Below are positions 23,208 through 26,684 of a DNA stretch of 26,684 nt, piece by piece. The notes under the pieces are model-generated. The model was not told where the DNA came from. It ran no database searches and worked only from the letters and a program-made list of their open reading frames with translations. This stretch comes from a virus: positions 1 to 26,684 of the IMG/VR virus record IMGVR_UViG_3300017613_003240; one strand, given 5' to 3'. Every line of letters begins with the position of its first letter. Position 1 is the first letter of the stretch. A program made the translations under genes and the position numbers.

Positions 23208-24659
23208 TTATCCTACCACCTTCCCGCCATGGATTTTCAGCTGGCCTCCACCTCTCTTATCTGCTATCGCTCTCTGTCTTGCAGCCATGAAGCTATTATA
23301 AGGAATCACTGTCCCTTGCTCAACCCTCAGGGGAGGCAAGCTCATGACTCCATACCTCAAAGCATCGCAAGCGTGATCCCTTTTCTTATCTGGTTCCTCT
23401 GGCCAATCATCATCGTCAGTTCGGGGCTGCTTCCAGGAGTAGCTTCGAATCTCCCCTGCCTCTCCAATCATCTCATCCATCGAGGGATGATCCATGAAGT
23501 AGAGGTGACCGATCTTCAACAGCTGACTCACTCGGTTGATCCCCACGCTCACGATGTTGTTTGCCCTTATAAGACCTTGCATTGGATAGGGAGTTTCGAG
23601 ATACTCGTCCGCCACACTGTAGGGAATTGACTTCCCATCAGAGATAAGTTTCTCTCGATCCTTCTTCCACATAGAGGGATCGGCATAGGTAGGCCCGTTG
23701 AAGTTTCCCCAGATCTTCCAAATGTTCTCCCTATGCTCACTCACCAACCCTGACTTATAGTACATCCTATCAACAATCAGTACAGGGTAGCTATCGAACC
23801 TCGGATCCATCGCCTTCATCCTCTCCTCACCAATAATCTGCTCAAGGTGGATATCAGCATATCCGTAGCCAAAGCTCAGGGTTGCTGCAGGGTTCTGCTG
23901 CCCGTGGTCGTGTCCCCTAAAGGTTCTCCACTCAGGTGGAAGCTCTCCCCAAGGAACAACATGACGATCATCGAGGAATTCCTTCCAAATGAGACCACTC
24001 ACCGCACCCCAGTTACCATCAAGGTACTTCTGCCTCCATGTGAGAGGCATGGTGTCAAACAGCTCATGGTAATCCTCCGGCAGATACGGATTATCGTTAT
24101 AGTTTGCCTGCACAAACCTATGATCCTTGAGGTTCTGATCGACGAACCTGCGCTTAACCCACCCAGCCTCAGGGTTGGCACTTATCATAGCCTTACGATA
24201 TATCTTAGGAATTCCTGCTCTCCTCAACCTCGTAGCGAGCATCATGAAGATGCTCTCAGCAACCTCAGTAGCCTCGTCGATACAGAAGAACCCAAGATTG
24301 AGTGACTTAATCCTCTCCAGGTTGTCATGATCGAGCCCCGTGAACCATATCTTTGAGGGAGGACTAAGTGCAAGAAACTCCAACACCCCTTCTGCCTTGT
24401 TGAACTTACAGCCAAGCTCCTTCCACTCCTCACTCCCAGGAATTAGCACCTCGGTGAAGAAAACCTCCATGGTACTCAGACGAAGAGCAGGACCACTCTG
24501 TCTCGCGATAAGCCCAAAGTTGTTTGGAAACTTAATGCAGAATTGGAGGGCAGCCTCACATAAGAAGCGAGACTTCCCCCCTCCCATAGCACCACCGAAC
24601 CCCAGGAATCGTTCCTTCGCCACATGAGCTTCAATTTGCCTCTCTGTTGGGATATACAT
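23208..24659 (-). CDS. terL: Terminase large subunit
   Basis: The protein is the ATP-driven DNA packaging motor. The ATPase domain has Walker A GGAMGGGKS (about 22-30), Walker B FFCIDE (about 124-129) and a coupling motif ISANPE (about 159-164). The nuclease domain has RGHDHG (about 248-253), an acidic YADPS (about 325-329) and the C-terminal RDHACDALRYG (about 427-437), giving the usual RNase H-like acidic triad. At 483 aa it has normal length and no intein. The ATG at 24659 comes directly after the TAG stop of a 53-aa gene (TAGATG). Packaging type (headful, cos or other) cannot be read from this alone. Confidence 0.93.
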   Translation of the reverse strand: MYIPTERQIEAHVAKERFLGFGGAMGGGKSRFLCEAALQFCIKFPNNFGLIARQSGPALRLSTMEVFFTEVLIPGSEEWKELGCKFNKAEGVLEFLALSPPSKIWFTGLDHDNLERIKSLNLGFFCIDEATEVAESIFMMLATRLRRAGIPKIYRKAMISANPEAGWVKRRFVDQNLKDHRFVQANYNDNPYLPEDYHELFDTMPLTWRQKYLDGNWGAVSGLIWKEFLDDRHVVPWGELPPEWRTFRGHDHGQQNPAATLSFGYGYADIHLEQIIGEERMKAMDPRFDSYPVLIVDRMYYKSGLVSEHRENIWKIWGNFNGPTYADPSMWKKDREKLISDGKSIPYSVADEYLETPYPMQGLIRANNIVSVGINRVSQLLKIGHLYFMDHPSMDEMIGEAGEIRSYSWKQPRTDDDDWPEEPDKKRDHACDALRYGVMSLPPLRVEQGTVIPYNSFMAARQRAIADKRGGGQLKIHGGKVVG

Positions 24660-24821
24660 CTACTCCGCCCTTAACCACTTCTCAAGGTCATCTGCTTTCA
24701 CCTGTAGAGCCGCTATCTCCTCCTTCAACTTCTCTGGATCCTCCCCCTGTACACGGGCAATAACCCTGATCAGCGCATCGCTCACAACACTTACAATCAT
24801 TGCTATCTCCATAGGTTCCAT
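24660..24821 (-). CDS. Small protein before terminase, 53 aa; possible small terminase-like gene
   Basis: An open frame of 53 codons begins MEPMEIAMIVSVVSDALIRV and ends KADDLEKWLRAE. It is well supported as a gene: the ATG overlaps the stop of the lipoprotein gene as TAATG, GGAGG lies 7 nt upstream, and its stop touches the terminase ATG (TAGATG). The first part is a hydrophobic helix (about 5-22) and the rest a charged coiled coil (GEDPEKLKEEIAALQVKADD). It stands where a small terminase subunit is often encoded, but it is far shorter than usual and has no helix-turn-helix visible, so this role is only a possibility; a small lysis or membrane-associated protein is another. Confidence 0.72.
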   Translation of the reverse strand: MEPMEIAMIVSVVSDALIRVIARVQGEDPEKLKEEIAALQVKADDLEKWLRAE

Positions 24822-25168
24822 TACCCTGCCTCCTTTTTCATCTGTGTAGCTATATAGTAGATTAGCTCATTCTTGAGCCGTTTCCAGCTCTCTATCTCAG
24901 CACCGACCTCCTGATCGGTCTGAAGGTGGAAGTTCCACAGGTTCAAGACCTCCTTAGACTTAACAAGGACGGGCCTGAACTCCTCGTCCCACTTAGCTCT
25001 GGTCTCCTGATCAGCCTTCTCGTAGTAGAACTTGAACTGCATACCAGCGTCGTACCACACCCCAAGGGCTTTGAAGTAGACCTCCTCTTTGCTTAGCACC
25101 TGAAGGCCTGCACAGCCAACCAGGAATACCAAAGCAACCACTACGGCAACCAATCTTCTCTGTCTCAT
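24821..25168 (-). CDS. Phage lipoprotein, 115 aa; outer-membrane spanin candidate
   Basis: The N-terminus MRQRRLVAVVVALVFLVGC is a type II signal peptide with a lipobox LVGC and the acceptor cysteine at 19. The mature part is helical and charged (AKWDEEFRPVLVKSKEVL, EIESWKRLKNELIYYIATQM). It follows the holin-like gene in a TAATG overlap, in the lysis cluster, so an outer-membrane spanin-like role in Gram-negative lysis is reasonable, together with one of the membrane coiled-coil proteins at 26150-26682. Against this, it is longer than most Rz1-type lipoproteins, is not Pro-rich and is not nested with an Rz gene. A lipoprotein with another function is possible. Confidence 0.7.
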   Translation of the reverse strand: MRQRRLVAVVVALVFLVGCAGLQVLSKEEVYFKALGVWYDAGMQFKFYYEKADQETRAKWDEEFRPVLVKSKEVLNLWNFHLQTDQEVGAEIESWKRLKNELIYYIATQMKKEAG

Positions 25169-25371
25169 TATTGTCCTCCGTTTGGTAATGGAGAGTTCTT
25201 GAGATACATGGCTGCTGCAACGATAGCACTCACCGCTGCCACAGAACCAAGTTTCCCAATTCCCTCTGTCAGGTTAAACTCTTGCGGACTAACAACCATC
25301 GTACTGACAGCTGTAGCCGCACCACCAATAATTGCACTTATTAAACCCTTCAACCAAACTTGCCACTTCAT
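25168..25371 (-). CDS. Holin-like small membrane protein, 67 aa
   Basis: The protein MKWQVWLKGLISAIIGGAATAVSTM... has two hydrophobic segments, about 8-27 (KGLISAIIGGAATAVSTMVV) and 40-57 (LGSVAAVSAIVAAAMYLK), separated by a short polar loop (SPQEFNLTEGIG), and a short polar C-terminus (SPLPNGGQ). This two-helix, Ala/Gly-rich pattern ending in LKxSPLP is one I associate with small phage holins encoded beside endolysins. A holin forms inner-membrane holes that release the endolysin at the end of infection. AAGGAGAAGGTC precedes the ATG. It lies 10 nt after the FN3-like gene and overlaps the lipoprotein gene by one base. Confidence 0.72.
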   Translation of the reverse strand: MKWQVWLKGLISAIIGGAATAVSTMVVSPQEFNLTEGIGKLGSVAAVSAIVAAAMYLKNSPLPNGGQ

Positions 25372-25381
25372 GACCTTCTCC

Positions 25382-25759
25382 TTAGTCTATGGTTAGTATT
25401 AGTCTAAATTTTGTCGGAGCAGACGGTAATCCCTCAAGCACTTTGAACACCTCATTACTCCAGTCGGACGGGCTGACATTAGTATCTGCAACATGTTTCC
25501 TAATCACGAAATAGTATGTATGCTCACCTACCTCCAACGGGAGCGTTGCAGTATGCTGATACTCCTCCTGGTCACTTATATAGTTAATCTGGACAAGCTT
25601 AACATATGGCCCACCTTGAGCATCAACAGAATAATGGATCTGCCAGAAGTCTCCAGTGGCCATCATATGCTGTTCCCACCCAAATCGTAGGTCTTTCGCA
25701 AACAACAACCCAGGCACTAACAATACTACCATCACAACCGTAAACATTAGCTTTTTCAT
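25382..25759 (-). CDS. Secreted FN3-like protein, 125 aa
   Basis: The ATG at 25759 gives a clear Sec signal peptide, MKKLMFTVVMVVLLVPGLLFA (cleavage likely after residue 21), which longer readings would bury. The mature 104 residues look like one fibronectin type III-like beta domain: FGWEQHM, WQIHYSVDA, a PLEVGEHTYYFVIRKHV strand pair, and SPSDWSNEVFKVLE, with the Tyr/Trp spacing common to FN3 folds. A conserved palindrome-plus-RBS block lies 5 nt upstream of the start. It is encoded between the endolysin and the holin-like gene. An exported phage protein in this place might act in the periplasm during lysis or at the cell surface, for instance to block further infection; nothing proves either. 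Confidence 0.7.
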   Translation of the reverse strand: MKKLMFTVVMVVLLVPGLLFAKDLRFGWEQHMMATGDFWQIHYSVDAQGGPYVKLVQINYISDQEEYQHTATLPLEVGEHTYYFVIRKHVADTNVSPSDWSNEVFKVLEGLPSAPTKFRLILTID

Positions 25760-25764
25760 CTGCA

Positions 25765-25795
25765 ACTCCTTTGTCCAAATGTTGGACAACTTAGT
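25765..25795 (-). promoter_or_regulatory. Conserved palindrome-plus-RBS block, copy 3
   Basis: On the - strand, ACTAAG precedes the palindrome TTGTCCAACATTTGGACAA (25771-25789, perfect 8-bp arms) and AGGAGT, ending 5 nt before the ATG at 25759. The block begins inside the last codons of the endolysin gene (stop at 25793-25791). It shares 25 of 31 positions with both other copies and sits directly before the secreted FN3-like gene. Confidence 0.82.
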
Positions 25796-26150
25796 AAACC
25801 CACAGAACTTGCTGCGGATTTGTCCAATTATCTCCAAGGTGGATAAATCCCTTCGCCACCCCTATCCTCCTAAATCCGGCCTCATAACCAGCGAAGATTA
25901 CCTTCCATCTCTCATAGGAATTGACCACCCTGATGTCAGCTGCCTCTCCCATCAGGTGATCCGAGTCCTTCGCACCACCGACCTCCTTATTGTGCTTAGC
26001 ACACCTACATCCGGAGACAACAACAAACGGTATCTGTGCTTCCGTTCGAGCCCTCTGGAGCTTCCATAGAAACGTGTCCTTAACATTGTTGAACCCACAC
26101 CCACACTTGCAGGTGAACTCTTCCTCCCGAAAGTTCAATAACTTGATCAC
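25791..26150 (-). CDS. Peptidase M15-type endolysin, 119 aa
   Basis: The protein has the peptidase M15A pattern of phage endolysins and D,D-carboxypeptidase-like enzymes that cut peptide crosslinks in peptidoglycan. It opens with NFREEEFTCKCGCGFNN, followed by VVSGCRCAKHNKEVGG (about 44-59), the zinc motif SDHLMGEAAD (63-72; His65 and Asp72) and a second His in FIHLGD (102-107; His104). All expected metal ligands are present. There is no signal peptide, so release would need the holin. The start is GTG at 26150, overlapping the previous stop as TAGTG. The cluster holin, lipoprotein and membrane coiled-coil proteins around it supports lysis. Confidence 0.88.
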   Translation of the reverse strand: MIKLLNFREEEFTCKCGCGFNNVKDTFLWKLQRARTEAQIPFVVVSGCRCAKHNKEVGGAKDSDHLMGEAADIRVVNSYERWKVIFAGYEAGFRRIGVAKGFIHLGDNWTNPQQVLWVY

Positions 26151-26443
26151 TAACCGCCTCTCTTCTGGTAGAAGGCCCTAATCTTTATATCAATACACCT
26201 CAACTCCTCGACCAACCTCTGGTACTCAATCATATCGTGATATTGGTTCGGGTAGTTGTGCATTATCGCCCATATTCGCATGTTGAGTTCCTTTCGATAT
26301 TGCTCCAAGAACCGAACATCTGTGAAAGCACAATATTCCTCATACTGCACCTTGTCTACCTTCCGCTGCTCAAAAGAGTAAACGGCAGTTCCAATAATGA
26401 TCACAGCAACAATGATGCTCAATATGGTATATACCTTGTTCAA
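26150..26443 (-). CDS. Membrane-anchored coiled-coil protein, 97 aa; inner-membrane spanin candidate
   Basis: The start is taken as TTG at 26443 (MNKVYTILSIIVAVIIIGTAVYS), since it precedes the membrane helix (about 5-23) and overlaps the upstream stop by 3 nt; no ATG or GTG lies close. The remaining residues are charged and helical (FEQRKVDKVQYEEYCAFTDV ... YQRLVEELRCIDIKIRAFYQ). A single N-terminal membrane helix with a long exported coiled coil is the plan of Rz-type inner-membrane spanins, and the gene sits just before the endolysin. The two cysteines could form disulfides outside the cytoplasm. No partner gene is nested in it, so the spanin role is only a proposal. Confidence 0.62.
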   Translation of the reverse strand: MNKVYTILSIIVAVIIIGTAVYSFEQRKVDKVQYEEYCAFTDVRFLEQYRKELNMRIWAIMHNYPNQYHDMIEYQRLVEELRCIDIKIRAFYQKRGG

Positions 26444-26682
26444 CGTTTGTCTCTCATGTACTGACTAACCTGCCCCATAAAGAAGGTAAATTCTTTAATG
26501 CTTACATCTACCTTCTCTATATCAGATTGAACCCCTTCAATTTTAGTCTTTATGATATCTATCTTACTACACATTGCATCTGTCAACTCCGTATGCCTCC
26601 CATCACACTCGTCTTTAGTAATAAATTTTGCTTTCCCCATTGCTACAACTATGCCTCCTACGAAAATTGCTATTATTATAAG
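26440..26682 (-). CDS. Membrane coiled-coil protein, 5' partial at the window edge
   Basis: The frame continues past the internal ATG at 26640 to the right edge of the window. The codons above it encode LIIIAIFVGGIVVA, a hydrophobic stretch in frame with MGKAKFITKDECDGRHTELT, so the true protein has a membrane helix and its start lies outside. The rest is a charged coiled coil (KIDIIKTKIEGVQSDIEKVD) ending SQYMRDKR. The AGGAGG upstream of 26640 is 13 nt from that ATG, too far for a good site, which also argues for the longer form. Its stop overlaps the TTG start of the next gene. It belongs to the lysis/membrane cluster; function unknown. Confidence 0.65.
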   Translation of the reverse strand, partial: LIIIAIFVGGIVVAMGKAKFITKDECDGRHTELTDAMCSKIDIIKTKIEGVQSDIEKVDVSIKEFTFFMGQVSQYMRDKR

Positions 26683-26684
26683 AC

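Noticed and set aside
1-26684. tRNA genes, CRISPR arrays, insertion sequences, integrase, attachment sites or a diversity-generating retroelement
   Set aside because: No cloverleaf, regular repeat array, transposase, recombinase or reverse transcriptase sequence was found by reading both strands; the window is almost fully coding for phage genes.

Overview
The window is a 26.7 kb piece of a tailed double-stranded DNA phage genome (or a prophage; no host gene is visible), packed almost without gaps. Short-tailed, podovirus-like architecture is suggested by the late gene order, which follows the T7-type plan at its distal end: adaptor, large tail-tube/nozzle-like protein, a small GNAT protein in the place of T7 gene 13, then three proteins of rising size in the places of internal virion proteins gp14, gp15 and gp16. 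The host is probably Gram-negative: one phage protein has a clear lipobox, one has a Sec signal peptide, and membrane-anchored coiled-coil proteins sit beside a peptidase M15 endolysin. No sequence here identifies the host further.

Left arm, + strand, 1-3064: the end of a replication module. It holds a 5'-truncated family A DNA polymerase, a small unknown gene, a DUF3987-like helicase/ATPase, a DUF4406 (nucleoside deoxyribosyltransferase-like) protein and a two-helix membrane protein. The right arm runs on the - strand from 26684 to 3061 and meets the left arm tail to tail: the two stop codons overlap at 3061-3064, leaving no room for a terminator.

Right arm, in order of transcription: lysis and membrane genes (26682-24821: partial membrane coiled coil, membrane coiled coil, M15 endolysin, secreted FN3-like protein, holin-like protein, lipoprotein); packaging and head (24821-18195: a small gene of 53 aa just before terminase, large terminase, portal, coiled coil, FmdB-type zinc ribbon, acidic scaffold, major capsid protein, decoration-like protein); a modification island (18152-15852: sulfotransferase-like protein, zinc ribbon, glycosyltransferase fused to a methyltransferase); small unknown genes (15847-15108); and the neck, tail and ejection proteins (15068-3061). 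The neck and tail-tube genes carry inserted carbohydrate-binding-like and LamG-like modules, one of them with clearly lower GC than its flanks.

The main discoveries are: (i) a 31-nt block, with 25 of 31 positions identical in three copies, made of a palindrome joined to a ribosome binding site exactly 5 nt before an ATG, used on both arms; (ii) a predicted hairpin/pseudoknot whose loop can pair with the ribosome binding site of the gene at 15108-15449; (iii) the glycosyl-/methyl-/sulfotransferase island inside the late operon; (iv) a possible ADP-ribosyltransferase among the neck genes. Most late genes are joined by 1-4 nt stop/start overlaps (TAATG, ATGA, GTGA, TAGTG), so translational coupling is probably general. 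I see no tRNA, CRISPR, insertion sequence, integrase or RNA polymerase gene, and no stretch above 300 nt without a gene.
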